NCBI GenBank assembly: GCA_022843805.1
Contig: JALHMY010000016.1
Location: 47,367 to 111,366 of the forward strand
Source of the DNA: Fuerstiella sp.
GTDB taxonomy: Bacteria; Planctomycetota; Planctomycetia; Planctomycetales; Planctomycetaceae
Direction: 5' to 3'
DNA: 64,000 bases
In this document: piece after piece, positions 1 through 9,107 of the stretch
Layout: every line of letters starts with the position of its first letter
Numbering within the stretch: position 1 is the first letter of the stretch
Notes under the pieces: generated by a model
Told to the model about the DNA's origin: nothing
The model's input: the letters and a program-made list of their open reading frames with translations, nothing else
The model's database searches: none
Position numbers and translations under genes: made by a program

Positions 1-462
1 GCTGGTGGCGTTCAGAAGGTCATTTTTGATGAATCGTTCATGGCGAAGTTCCAGGTGTTTCACATCCAGAGCGTCAGCCAGAGCCACAGCTCGCTGCAGC
101 AGTAATCTTTCTGCTTCCGGTGAATCGGCCAGAATTCCGCCGGAATTCAAATAGGGCTGACTCACAAGAAATTTGCCAAACAACGGTCCGCTGATATACA
201 TCAACGGCAAAACGCCCTGAATCACCCCGCTGCGTTCAACCCACAAAAACCATGGCTGATGGTGCAGGGATGCTGAGAAGACGTCCGCCCACTCAGTCCG
301 CAGGTGAAATCCGTCGTATCTCCATTTCTCCAGCCAGGAATTCCACAACTGCGGCGGCCTGCGCTCACATCTGACTGTGAGAAGTTCGCTGCCGGTATGG
401 GTCACGTCGGAGGCTGCAACTGTCGAACCGGTCGAATCGGACTGAACCAGGATACCTGACAT
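1..462 (-). CDS. FemAB-like GNAT-fold protein, XrtA/PEP-CTERM-associated type (partial, N-terminal 154 residues)
   Basis: The reading frame begins at the ATG complementary to 460-462 and is open to the window edge, so only the first 154 residues are visible. The stretch from about residue 75 to 120 (GVLPLMYISGPLFGKFLVSQ, then a Tyr-Leu-Asn-Ser-Gly-Gly segment) is characteristic of the FemAB-related proteins found in exosortase/PEP-CTERM exopolysaccharide clusters. Those proteins have GNAT-like folds and are thought to transfer an acyl or aminoacyl group; the substrate is unknown. It is the last visible gene of the minus-strand operon that contains three glycosyltransferases, 42 bp after the stop of the preceding one, which fits a role in modifying an exported polysaccharide or its lipid-linked precursor. 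The catalytic C-terminal half is outside the window. Confidence 0.8.
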   Translation of the reverse strand, partial: MSGILVQSDSTGSTVAASDVTHTGSELLTVRCERRPPQLWNSWLEKWRYDGFHLRTEWADVFSASLHHQPWFLWVERSGVIQGVLPLMYISGPLFGKFLVSQPYLNSGGILADSPEAERLLLQRAVALADALDVKHLELRHERFIKNDLLNATS

Positions 463-504
463 ATTAAGTCTCTAATTGAATTCTCTGATATTCGTATTGT
501 TTCA

Positions 505-1761
505 TCAGACAGCATTCAGCAGATCGGCAGCAGTAATTCTGGCAGGCTGCTGTGCCGATGTCGGAAGACTCTGTTCGACGGGATCGGAGGGAATCACATC
601 CGCCAGAGCTGGCGACAGCTGGCGATATACGTTCACCACCTTCTGCATTCTTCGATCAAAACAAAAACGTTCTTCGACGGTCTGACGTCCTGCGATCGCC
701 AGTCTTTGGCGCAAAGATTCTGAGGTGCAGCATCGAAGAATCGCGTCGTACAGTGCCTCGCTGCTGTCTGACCGGATGACAAGACCGCTGACTTCATCGG
801 TGAGCAGTCGCGGAATTCCGTTGCAGCGAGTCGCGATCACCGGACGTGCGGACGCCATTGCTTCGAGCACAACGTTCGGCAGGCCTTCGCGCAGGCTGCT
901 CAAAACAAAAAGGTCAATTGCCCGATACAGCTGTCGGGGATCCGGAAGGAATCCCACCAGGCGAATATGACTCTGCAGATCCTGTTCGTTAATCTGCTGT
1001 TGCAGCTGATCTCGCAAATGGCCTTCACCCGCGATGACCAGGCCTGGTCGATGTCCATCACGCACCAGACGACCAACCGCTTCAATCAGATGATGGAAGC
1101 CTTTTTCCTCAGACAGACGTCCGACAGCCCCAATCAGCAGCTGTCCCGAATCAAATCCCAGGTCCGCGCGATCCTCAGTGGAAGGCGGGGCCGTGCTGTA
1201 GTCATCCAGTACAATCGCGTTATCGATCAGGTGCAGCCGACTGGCTGGCACTCCCATTTCCTGACACTGCTGATAAAGATCCTGAGAAACGCAGATCACA
1301 TGATCGTAGCGTTTCATGGAAAAACGGTCGATTCGATAATACAGGGGTGTCTTTGCCGTAAATCGAACCCATCCATGAGCCGTCGTAACCAGGTGCATGG
1401 GATGAAACGCGCGTACCAGCAGTCCCAGAGCGTTACTCTTGTAATCATGGGCGTGCCAGATGGTCACATTTCGCTCACGACAGATTCGAATGCACTGGCG
1501 GACAACATTCAGATCCAGTGGTCCGCAGTCATCCACGCCAATGATTTCCGCTCCGCTGGCCGCTGCCTTTCGCTGCAGACTGGAGAATCCGGGATCACCG
1601 GGCGGTCGCATGAAAAGACAGCTGCAGTCCACGCCATATTTTTTCAGATAGCGTGGAGAATTCAAAATCGTCTTTTCCGGGCCCCCGCCAACACCCGTGA
1701 CAACACGAGTGTGTAGAACAAACGGTCGGGTTCCCCCATGTCCGGACATCGGTTTGCTCAT
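505..1761 (-). CDS. Glycosyltransferase family 4 protein
   Basis: A 418-residue GT-B glycosyltransferase. The N-terminal donor-independent domain begins with a glycine-rich loop (VVTGVGGGPEKT) and contains the HAHDYKSNALG segment near residue 102; the C-terminal GT4 domain has GAVGRLSEEKGF near residue 212 and the EGLPNVVLEAMA nucleotide-sugar motif (E-x7-E type) near residue 296. It should transfer a sugar from a nucleotide-sugar donor to a growing polyprenyl-linked glycan on the cytoplasmic side of the membrane; neither sugar can be read from sequence. It starts inside the stop of the upstream glycosyltransferase (4-bp overlap), so the two are translationally coupled. About 35 residues after the GT domain are low-complexity and probably disordered. 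Confidence 0.9.
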   Translation of the reverse strand: MSKPMSGHGGTRPFVLHTRVVTGVGGGPEKTILNSPRYLKKYGVDCSCLFMRPPGDPGFSSLQRKAAASGAEIIGVDDCGPLDLNVVRQCIRICRERNVTIWHAHDYKSNALGLLVRAFHPMHLVTTAHGWVRFTAKTPLYYRIDRFSMKRYDHVICVSQDLYQQCQEMGVPASRLHLIDNAIVLDDYSTAPPSTEDRADLGFDSGQLLIGAVGRLSEEKGFHHLIEAVGRLVRDGHRPGLVIAGEGHLRDQLQQQINEQDLQSHIRLVGFLPDPRQLYRAIDLFVLSSLREGLPNVVLEAMASARPVIATRCNGIPRLLTDEVSGLVIRSDSSEALYDAILRCCTSESLRQRLAIAGRQTVEERFCFDRRMQKVVNVYRQLSPALADVIPSDPVEQSLPTSAQQPARITAADLLNAV

Positions 1762-3092
1762 GTCAGACTGCTCATTTCTGAAAAGATGGACTTGCGGGAA
1801 GAATCTTCAGCCAGCTCAGAACGAGTTGACGTCATCTGACGGTCTGATGACAAAGCGGACAGAGCAGCTTCATCACCGGTGATTTTTTCACAGCCGATCA
1901 GAATCTGTTCCAGAATCCGGGCCTTTGAGGACCATGATTCGCGTGCCAGCCGTGATCTCGCTTTTTGCTGAGAGGGAGAAACTCCGAACCGAAGACAGTG
2001 CCGCACCAGTTGGCTGAATTCCTCCGGGGAAGAAGCAGTTTCCAGGCAGTCGCTCCACTCCAGAGTGGATGGCAGCCGGTTTACGATCACCGGTTTCCCG
2101 GTTGCCATGTATTCCTTTAGCTTGAGCGGCTGCATCGCACGAGTCACCGGCAGATCTGCATATGGCATAATCAGCGCGTCAGCCTGCTGAGCAATCTGTG
2201 GCAACAACTGAATGGGCTGAGGCGGAAGTGTCATCACATTGGGAAGCGAGAGAATCTGCGGATCAGGATCCTGCTGAGGTCCAATCAGGACAATTGTCCC
2301 GGAGATCAGGTCTCTCGACAGCTGCACCAGTGCCGGAGTATCCATTCGCCGGTCGATAACGCCCCAGAAAACAACGCGCGGCCCTGCAAGCGACTCAAAG
2401 GTCTGCCTGATCGATTGCGGAAGTTCCGAAACACATTCTCGATTCGAAGCTCTCCAGAGATCGGTATCAACACCGTGAGTCAGCAGGCTGGCTGATCGTC
2501 CCTGCTGGCGAACCATCGACTGAAGATGCTCACTGACCACGACCAGCGAATCCGCCCTGGCAACCATATCTGCGTCCATGCGTCGCAGCGTGTCCCCGTC
2601 GAGTCCCGGCCATTGTGAGAAATCGTCAACACAATAATACACCCAGCGATTTACCGGCAGCACTCCTGCAAGGTCGGCTGTAATGGGAAGCGTTGTCAGT
2701 GCGGTGACCGGCTGAGGCATTTGTTTAATCAGAGGAATGATCTGTCGGCTCAGCAGCCACTGATTCAATCGCCGATCTCCAGTCCCGCCGAACCAGGGCC
2801 ACATGCGGGGATTAACGATCTTAAGAGTATCGGGGATGCGGACGGTCTCTCCCGAAACTTTTCCCTGTGCGGGTGCTGGTCGCATCCATTGTGAAAGCTT
2901 CTCTGAGACTCTTCGAAGGGTTGCAGCATCAAGTCGGGGAGTGCGCATGCCGATCGTGTTTACCCAGGTCACCGGATAATCATGCAGAAGATGACCGACC
3001 AGATGCTGACACGACGACGGGTGACGACCCCAGTCATCGGAAAACACCAGCAGCGAACCCGGTGTCGTGCTGTGAAGGACTGCGTCTGTCAT
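1758..3092 (-). CDS. Glycosyltransferase, TuaH-like GT-B protein
   Basis: A 444-residue GT-B fold protein. The segment VYYCVDDFSQWPGLDG near residue 156 resembles TuaH-type glycosyltransferases (teichuronic acid type) and related exopolysaccharide enzymes. The C-terminal half has an acceptor/donor Rossmann region (RVVFWGVIDRRMD, then a segment PLKLKEYMATGKPVI in place of the usual E-x7-E motif). About 70 residues at the C-terminus look disordered. It overlaps both neighbours by 4 bp, in a tight run of three glycosyltransferase genes. Donor and acceptor sugars are unknown. It is unlikely to be an initiating phosphoglycosyl transferase, as it has no membrane segment. Confidence 0.85.
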   Translation of the reverse strand: MTDAVLHSTTPGSLLVFSDDWGRHPSSCQHLVGHLLHDYPVTWVNTIGMRTPRLDAATLRRVSEKLSQWMRPAPAQGKVSGETVRIPDTLKIVNPRMWPWFGGTGDRRLNQWLLSRQIIPLIKQMPQPVTALTTLPITADLAGVLPVNRWVYYCVDDFSQWPGLDGDTLRRMDADMVARADSLVVVSEHLQSMVRQQGRSASLLTHGVDTDLWRASNRECVSELPQSIRQTFESLAGPRVVFWGVIDRRMDTPALVQLSRDLISGTIVLIGPQQDPDPQILSLPNVMTLPPQPIQLLPQIAQQADALIMPYADLPVTRAMQPLKLKEYMATGKPVIVNRLPSTLEWSDCLETASSPEEFSQLVRHCLRFGVSPSQQKARSRLARESWSSKARILEQILIGCEKITGDEAALSALSSDRQMTSTRSELAEDSSRKSIFSEMSSLT

Positions 3093-4264
3093 CGCGGCAC
3101 TCCTGCCAGAACTTCCCGATACACTCGTGCATAGCTTTTCAGCATGGCATCCAGGGAGAACCGGGCATGAGCATCGGCAATTGCAACCTGTCCCATCTGC
3201 TGACGCTGCGATGGCTGACCGGCGAGCCGAATCAGGTGATCAGACAGTGTGAGATCATCGGATGCGGATGCCAGACAGCCGCTGATTCCATCGCGAATCA
3301 TTTCGGGAAGTCCGCCAACAGACGTCGCGACTACCGGCAGTCCTGCGGCCATCGCCTCAATCACGGTCAAAGGGATGCCCTCGCTGATACTGGTCAGCAG
3401 GAAGGCATCAGAAGCCGCAAGAAGGTCAGCAATATCACGACGAGTGCCGGCGAGCTGAACATGACTGGTCAGTCCGCGAGTGCTGATCGCTTCCTCGATG
3501 GATGACCGCTGATCGCCGTCTCCGGCCAGAAGCAAACGGGCAGTTGGGACGACTTTCCGCACCCGATCGATTGTTCTGAGAGCCGTCTGATGATCCTTGA
3601 GCTCATGCAGTCTGGCAATCTGGATGACGACAAAATCGTCTTCGGCATAGCCAAATTCCCGACGGATTCGACTTCGGGCATCCGCTGAAGACATTGACAG
3701 GGATCTGATATCGACTCCGTTGTAGATCAGTTCAACGCGAGACTCAGGCAGTCCTTCGTTCTTAATGAGAGCCTGACGAACCGATTCCCCGCATGCAATC
3801 AGTCGATCGCATTTCCGAAGCAGCAATCGGTTGACAATCGCCCGTTTGCGACTCGGCAGATCGGGAAAATGGCGGCCGTGTTCCGTGAACACCACTGGTC
3901 GTCGCCCGGTCAGACCACGGCTCAGCATCGCCTGAAAGAAGGGTGTGCATTGATGAGCGTGCAGCAGTGAAGCTCCTTCACGGTCTGCGAATGCCCGAAG
4001 TCGTTCTGCACACCGGCGATCGATCCCGGGACGTCGGCCCAGATGTTCGACCGGAAAACCATCGTCACGCAGCCTCTGCCCCAGTTCCCCCACTTCATCG
4101 AGCACAGCCACAACGCAGCGATATTGTTGTCCCATCAGACGAGCCATCTGGCTGACAAGAACTTCTGCACCTCCCACCCCCATCGCGTGAATCACATGGC
4201 AGATCACTGGTCTGTGATGGAAGGAGCTTGTCGTAAGTCGGTTTTTTACAACTGCTTGAATCAT
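3089..4264 (-). CDS. Glycosyltransferase family 4, PEP-CTERM/XrtA-associated Stp2-like
   Basis: A 391-residue GT4 enzyme. The N-terminus HVIHAMGVGGAEVLVSQMA is the glycine-rich loop typical of GT4 sugar transferases, including the Stp2-like sugar transferase of PEP-CTERM exopolysaccharide loci. Further marks are LHAHQCTPFFQAM near residue 103, FTEHGRHFPD near residue 126, and the EGIPLTVIEAMAAGLPVVAT motif in the C-terminal domain. It starts at an ATG 85 bp after the stop of the RIFT-barrel gene and its stop overlaps the next start by 4 bp. Together with the two following genes it should add successive sugars to the repeat unit. Assignment to the PEP-CTERM type is by resemblance and context; no exosortase gene is inside the window. 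Confidence 0.87.
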   Translation of the reverse strand: MIQAVVKNRLTTSSFHHRPVICHVIHAMGVGGAEVLVSQMARLMGQQYRCVVAVLDEVGELGQRLRDDGFPVEHLGRRPGIDRRCAERLRAFADREGASLLHAHQCTPFFQAMLSRGLTGRRPVVFTEHGRHFPDLPSRKRAIVNRLLLRKCDRLIACGESVRQALIKNEGLPESRVELIYNGVDIRSLSMSSADARSRIRREFGYAEDDFVVIQIARLHELKDHQTALRTIDRVRKVVPTARLLLAGDGDQRSSIEEAISTRGLTSHVQLAGTRRDIADLLAASDAFLLTSISEGIPLTVIEAMAAGLPVVATSVGGLPEMIRDGISGCLASASDDLTLSDHLIRLAGQPSQRQQMGQVAIADAHARFSLDAMLKSYARVYREVLAGVPR

Positions 4265-4349
4265 GTCTGTACGTCAGGATTTTTCAGGAACACTACAAAA
4301 CTGAAGGTGAGACTCATTCGGGACTGGTAATCATGTGGCCTCTGCGGCG

Positions 4350-7052
4350 TTACAGCTGTCGCGTTAAGGCTCGTATCATTCGAAAGATTCGCGGCGGGCT
4401 GATCGCCCGAACACTGGCTCGCAGAATTCCGGCAGGCGATCGCAGCATTTCACGAACACGTGTTTTCTGCGGTATGAACATCGTCCATACACAGTCCGGG
4501 TAGCGTTCCTGAGCGGACGGCATTGATTCGGGCTGGACGGTTCGGTGAAAAAGATCTCGCTGTCCTTCCGTCATCAGAATCGACAGACACCGAGCGGTCA
4601 GGTGTCCTTCGCCAAACGAATACAAATCGTCCCAGGCCATATTGTTCAGCTCACGAGCGCGGGACCGCATTGCCGCGGCCTGGCGAGGATCATCGTCGCA
4701 GGCTGCAGCCAGACGTAAGGCATTGGCCTTGCGAAAATCCTGAGCGGCCCACGCTTCAGTCGGATACTGAAGTCGTTCCGGCTGGCTCAGTGTTCGAGTC
4801 TCGTTGACGGCCATCCAGCGTCCATAGTGCCGCATCACCTGGCGAGCCCAGTCATACATCCCGTCCAGCATCCCCGCTTCGCTTTTGACCAGCAGATACC
4901 GGCCAAGCGCTGTCAGAAACACGGTATATGACCAGTGACCTTCCGCATCAGCCAGATGCAATGAATACAGATCCTGCTTTGGGTGTACGCAGCGGCGAAT
5001 GAGCTCCTCAGCCTTTTCAAGAAACGGCAGGGACTGCGTCAGAATCCAGGCATCCAGAAGAGCATTGACTGAATTGCCAGCCCCACGACCCGGACCGTGA
5101 AAATCTTCAAAGACTGTGGCGGATGCATAACCGGTTGGTCCATCGTCCAGCAGACCAAACACGGTATTTCGCCCATCATCCATTCGGATCACCCATTCGG
5201 CCAGCGAGATTACGGCCTGATAAGCTTCCGGATGTCCAGTCAGAAAATAGTAATAGAGCAACCCGGTCGTATAGTTGTGTTCGCAACTCGGCCCGCCCCC
5301 ATAATTCAGTCCCGGACGCTGATTCGCTGAGGAATAGGTGCGGTGCGTGGAAGTGGCTGCGTCAGCATAGTGATCAGTGTGCCAGAACATACCACCACTG
5401 AATGCAGCCCGGTCTTCGCTGGTATGGTAAATGTCGATGTCCAGAACGTGTCGCGCAAGCGGATCAAACAGATCCAGCCAGACAGGATCTCCTGTGGCAG
5501 CCAGTTGCAGGATTCCTCCGTAAATCATGTCAAACTGATTATTGTAGTGTGAAATAACGGTGCCGGATCCCGGATAATGCAACTGTTCGTGATCGGCCGG
5601 AACATCTCCGTAGTTTCGCCATCCGTACTCATCAATCTTCTCCCGACGTGCAGAGGGAGAATGTGAGCCGGTGACAGCCTGTCTCAGATAGTGCTGAAGC
5701 CGCCCGCAGTCATCGTGCCGCAGTATGGCGGACTTCGGATCAGTCTCGCCGCTTACAGACGAATCGTTCTCCTTCGCGGCTCCAGGAAACCATGGAAACA
5801 CATCTGCCCTTTGATAATCATTCGCTGTCTGCATCAGCCGTGGCTGATGGAAGGTCCAGTTCAGCGTCGAAAGGTCGGGCTCTCCTGTGCCGGTCTGAAT
5901 CCAGATCGATTGCGTCTTTTGTTCACCACCCTGAAGTTCATGAGGGGTCTCGGTGATGGGAAACAACCCGACATTCAGTCGCCCGCCGCTGACTTCAACA
6001 CTTCCGGGAAACTGTTGCCAGAACTCGGGTATGGCTGCGGCGAGAAATGACTGCTCATCACACATGGTAATCAATGGTTCTGCGCGGTAGCCTCGCAGCA
6101 CGCCGTCCGGGCCGTTCGCTTCGTATCCACGTGCTGGAACGGGACATTCCTGATCTGAGTCCGTATGGTTCGAACTGTTCCACCAGCGACCGCCACTTCC
6201 AAACTGATGGATTCTGACGGACTGACGCGGGGAAGCCGAACGCAAAGGCTGATCTCGTTCACATCGCCACCTAACCGTCGCGCGGTCAGTAATACCTGTA
6301 CTGCGAATTTGAAGGCTCAGGCTGCCAAAAAGAAATGATCCGGGATCGCCCAAATCCCAGAGGCCGCCCTGATGTCGGGCTCGACGAGTATTCCGGATCC
6401 GAGTTTCAACCTGCACCAGACCGATCGCAGCCCAGTGGATCAGCCGCAGCTGAATCGTGAGAAACGGTGAATTCCTGAGTCGTGCGCTGATAACAAAGAT
6501 CTGTCGGACAGGGCCCGCAACTTCTTCTGAAACCGACTCAATGATCAAATCTGACGAGTCGCCCTGCGGTGTCGTCACTACCGGCCGGATGCAAATTGTC
6601 TGCTCGCCCGGAACGACGTCTGTCAGTCGGCGAGTCGTCATACGAATTTCGCCATCACCGTGTTTCAGGACGGTCAGGCTGTCGCCGGAAGACACAGAAT
6701 TCGCATCCGAAACGAAGCTGAATGCAACAGGAATGGGACGTATGGGACGATCCGTCAGTGACGGACGCTCGTCGGCAACGGCCTGAATCTCCGGAAGAAT
6801 ACAGCTGGCCAGCAGCCAGCGAACACTCCCATCGCTCCATCGGTTCAGCACTTCTGCCTGGACCTCTGAAGATGAGCCTGCCAGCGCAGCTCGGAGTGTT
6901 TCACGACCTTTCAAAACACCTTTGGGAATACACAATCCTCCGGAGACGGCCACGTTTCGATGGACTCCGACTTCGCGTGGCATCACGACAGCGGCCAGAG
7001 TACCGGTATCCTGCCACGAAACGGATTCAATTTGTGATGAACGAGCTTTCAA
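4350..7052 (-). CDS. Large RIFT-barrel (PcRGLX/YetA-like) protein, putative polysaccharide-degrading or -binding enzyme
   Basis: A 900-residue protein. Residues about 20-100 (VAVSGGLCIPKGVLKGRETL, then NRWSDGSVRWLL) match the N-terminal RIFT-barrel domain first seen in exo-rhamnogalacturonan lyases (PL26) and YetA-like proteins. The middle and C-terminal parts, with YGDVPADHEQLHYPG near residue 487, a Trp/Tyr/His-rich stretch at 560-600 and helical repeats after it, look like the (alpha/alpha) barrel of that group. No signal peptide is visible, which is odd for a lyase and suggests either a cytoplasmic role or a non-classical N-terminus. The start is a TTG at 7052 with AAGGA 8 bases upstream. 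It lies between the amidotransferase and the glycosyltransferases, so it probably acts on the polysaccharide made by this operon. Catalysis is inferred, not shown. Confidence 0.72.
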   Translation of the reverse strand: MKARSSQIESVSWQDTGTLAAVVMPREVGVHRNVAVSGGLCIPKGVLKGRETLRAALAGSSSEVQAEVLNRWSDGSVRWLLASCILPEIQAVADERPSLTDRPIRPIPVAFSFVSDANSVSSGDSLTVLKHGDGEIRMTTRRLTDVVPGEQTICIRPVVTTPQGDSSDLIIESVSEEVAGPVRQIFVISARLRNSPFLTIQLRLIHWAAIGLVQVETRIRNTRRARHQGGLWDLGDPGSFLFGSLSLQIRSTGITDRATVRWRCERDQPLRSASPRQSVRIHQFGSGGRWWNSSNHTDSDQECPVPARGYEANGPDGVLRGYRAEPLITMCDEQSFLAAAIPEFWQQFPGSVEVSGGRLNVGLFPITETPHELQGGEQKTQSIWIQTGTGEPDLSTLNWTFHQPRLMQTANDYQRADVFPWFPGAAKENDSSVSGETDPKSAILRHDDCGRLQHYLRQAVTGSHSPSARREKIDEYGWRNYGDVPADHEQLHYPGSGTVISHYNNQFDMIYGGILQLAATGDPVWLDLFDPLARHVLDIDIYHTSEDRAAFSGGMFWHTDHYADAATSTHRTYSSANQRPGLNYGGGPSCEHNYTTGLLYYYFLTGHPEAYQAVISLAEWVIRMDDGRNTVFGLLDDGPTGYASATVFEDFHGPGRGAGNSVNALLDAWILTQSLPFLEKAEELIRRCVHPKQDLYSLHLADAEGHWSYTVFLTALGRYLLVKSEAGMLDGMYDWARQVMRHYGRWMAVNETRTLSQPERLQYPTEAWAAQDFRKANALRLAAACDDDPRQAAAMRSRARELNNMAWDDLYSFGEGHLTARCLSILMTEGQRDLFHRTVQPESMPSAQERYPDCVWTMFIPQKTRVREMLRSPAGILRASVRAISPPRIFRMIRALTRQL

Positions 7053-7089
7053 CGTGTCTGTCCTTCATGATGCCGTTGTTTGCTGTCAG

Positions 7090-7184
7090 GTGCCTGCCGG
7101 CACTGTGAATCTTTAAGTGCCTGCCGGCACTGTGAATCTTCAAGTGCCTGCCGGCACTATGAATCTCTAAGTGCCTGCCGGCAC
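7090..7184. repeat. Four 27-bp tandem repeats, each with a short hairpin, overlapping the 3' end of the asnB-like gene
   Basis: The 14-mer GTGCCTGCCGGCAC starts at 7090, 7117, 7144 and 7171, giving a strict 27-bp period. Each unit can fold as GTGCC/GGCAC with a 4-base loop, and the units are separated by 13 bases of near-constant sequence (TGTGAATCTTTAA-like). The fourth unit supplies the last codons of the amidotransferase gene (Val-Pro-Ala-Gly-Thr) and its stop codon is just beyond that unit, so the array lies on the gene's 3' edge and fills the gap to the next gene. There are no distinct spacers, so it is not a CRISPR array. Confidence 0.9.
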
Positions 7185-9107
7185 TATGAGCGACCGACTT
7201 TCCGGTGTGCGTGTCGGCGTGGCAGATCCTCCCCAGGCAGAAAGCCAGCGGCCCAGCACCAGCAATGACCAGAGGATCTGTCCGTAGCGGCCACGCCCCT
7301 GGCAATGGGCGAAGTACAGTGATCGGGCGAACGCAGGATTAATGTATTCGGCAAGTCGTGAGTCAGGATTCAGAACTACCTGCTGAATCTGATCTTTCAG
7401 CGGTCCTCTGAGCCACGAATCGACTGGAAGTTCAAACCCCTGTTTACGACGATGTACCAGTCCCTGCGGAAGTCTCGATTCGAATATCTGTTTCAGGATC
7501 CACTTTCTGCTGCCATTACGAATCTTCATGCCGGAGGGCATTGAGGCGGCCAGTTCCATCAGCTGCCAGTCGATCAGCGGAGGACGCACCTCCAAACCAA
7601 AGCCCATGCTGGCACGGTCGACTTTGGTGAGAAAGTCGTCGGGAAGAAGTACATTGGTGTCTGCCGCCAGCATTCCACTCAGAGCATCTCTGCGTCCGGA
7701 GATGAATGCTGTTTCAAGAATTTCTTCGGGGCGGTGCCGACCAGGTGAAAGCATTGAAGGATTCAACAATAGTCGACGCATCTGTGTTCGACAGACAGAA
7801 ACCGTATTCGCGTAGGCTACTTCCGGCGCAGTCGAAAGATTTTGCAGCAGTGTCTGAATCCGCAGGGGTCGAGGCAACCAGTCAACTTTGGGCCAGATCA
7901 CTGCCAGTCGCCGCAGCACAGAATGGCGCAGCCAGCCCGGCAGCAGGTTTCTCAGGGATGCTTCCTTTAAATCATGTGAATATCGGGCGTAACCACCGAA
8001 AAGCTCATCGCCTCCGTCTCCGGACAGCACAACCTTCACATGCTGAGCAGCCATTCTTGAAACGGCCATCGTGGGGATGGCCGATGAATCAGCGAATGGT
8101 TCGTCATAGAGAAACACCAGATCGTCCAGGTCCCTGACGGCATCGGGCGTAACAACCTGTTCGGTATGGATGCAGCCGAAGTGCTTTGCCACTGCTTCCG
8201 CGTACGGCAGTTCACTGAACTGCTTTTCCTGAAATCCAATGGAAAAAGTCTGAACAGAGTCTGCCTGGATTTCCGCCATTGTGCTGACAATGGCGCTGCT
8301 GTCGAGCCCGCCGCTCAGAAAAGCACCGACAGGCACATCGGCTGTCAGATGTGCCCGAACACTCTCGCGGACTGCGTCCTGAGTTCGTTCAATCCATTCG
8401 CCGTCTGACCAGTTAACCTCGTTGTTGAATGACAACTGCCAGTATCGCTGAGGGTTTGAGGTCATTTGTTTTGAAGAAACGACCAGCCAGTGGCCTGCCT
8501 GCAGCTTTCTGATTTTCTTTAGAATGCTGGTCTGACCGGGGATAAATCCAAATGTCAGGTAATCCTCGATAGCAGCCGGGTCGATTTCACGATCGACTTC
8601 CGGATGAGCAAGGATGGCCTTGATCTCTGAGGCGAACAAAAGTTTGTCGTTGTCACGATACACATACAATGGCTTCTGGCCGAGATGGTCGCGAGCGAGC
8701 ATCAGCTGACGGGATCGACCGTTCCACAGAGCAAACGCAAACATTCCTCGCAACAGGCTGCACATGCGAGGACCATGCTCTTCGAAAAGATGCACCAGCA
8801 CTTCGGTGTCCGAGTTGGTTCGAAATACATGGCCCTGCTGTTCCAGTTCGGCTCGCAGCTCGCGATGATTGTAGATTTCGCCGTTAAACACGACGTGGAT
8901 GGATTCGTCTTCATTGGCGATCGGCTGTTGTCCTCCGGCGAGATCAATGATGGCCAGCCGACGATGAACGAGGCCCGCGTTGTTCGACCGAAAACTCCCT
9001 TCTCCGTCCGGACCGCGGTGCGCAATGGCGTCTCCCATCTGTTTCAGAACGGCTGCGTCTGCCATTCGAAAAGAATCTGCGTACAAAACCCCTGCAATGC
9101 CGCACAT
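7167..9107 (-). CDS. asnB: Glutamine-hydrolysing asparagine synthase-like amidotransferase, XrtA/PEP-CTERM-associated type
   Basis: A 646-residue protein with the full AsnB architecture. The N-terminal class-II glutamine amidotransferase domain begins MCGIAG, so Cys2 is the expected nucleophile after Met removal; VFNGEIYNH lies at residues 73-81. The synthetase domain carries the ATP-pyrophosphatase loop SGGLDSS at 265-271 and the GDGGDELFGG segment near residue 360. Length and C-terminal part are like amidotransferases of PEP-CTERM exopolysaccharide loci, which probably amidate a sugar acid or amino-acid substituent rather than free aspartate; a plain asparagine synthetase remains possible. 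It is the first gene of the minus-strand operon. The 3' end lies in a 27-bp tandem repeat. Confidence 0.88.
   Translation of the reverse strand: MCGIAGVLYADSFRMADAAVLKQMGDAIAHRGPDGEGSFRSNNAGLVHRRLAIIDLAGGQQPIANEDESIHVVFNGEIYNHRELRAELEQQGHVFRTNSDTEVLVHLFEEHGPRMCSLLRGMFAFALWNGRSRQLMLARDHLGQKPLYVYRDNDKLLFASEIKAILAHPEVDREIDPAAIEDYLTFGFIPGQTSILKKIRKLQAGHWLVVSSKQMTSNPQRYWQLSFNNEVNWSDGEWIERTQDAVRESVRAHLTADVPVGAFLSGGLDSSAIVSTMAEIQADSVQTFSIGFQEKQFSELPYAEAVAKHFGCIHTEQVVTPDAVRDLDDLVFLYDEPFADSSAIPTMAVSRMAAQHVKVVLSGDGGDELFGGYARYSHDLKEASLRNLLPGWLRHSVLRRLAVIWPKVDWLPRPLRIQTLLQNLSTAPEVAYANTVSVCRTQMRRLLLNPSMLSPGRHRPEEILETAFISGRRDALSGMLAADTNVLLPDDFLTKVDRASMGFGLEVRPPLIDWQLMELAASMPSGMKIRNGSRKWILKQIFESRLPQGLVHRRKQGFELPVDSWLRGPLKDQIQQVVLNPDSRLAEYINPAFARSLYFAHCQGRGRYGQILWSLLVLGRWLSAWGGSATPTRTPESRSLIVPAGT

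Noticed and set aside
967..1716. Long plus-strand open frame opposite a glycosyltransferase gene
   Set aside because: Antisense shadow of a well-supported GT4 gene; no domain resemblance.
7090..7184. Short regular repeats that could look like a CRISPR array
   Set aside because: The 13 bases between repeat cores are nearly constant, so there are no spacers, and no cas genes are near.
7027..7305. Open frame through the 27-bp repeats giving HSAGRHL-type peptide repeats
   Set aside because: It is the translation of a hairpin repeat in a frame antagonistic to the real gene; no ribosome-binding site or family.
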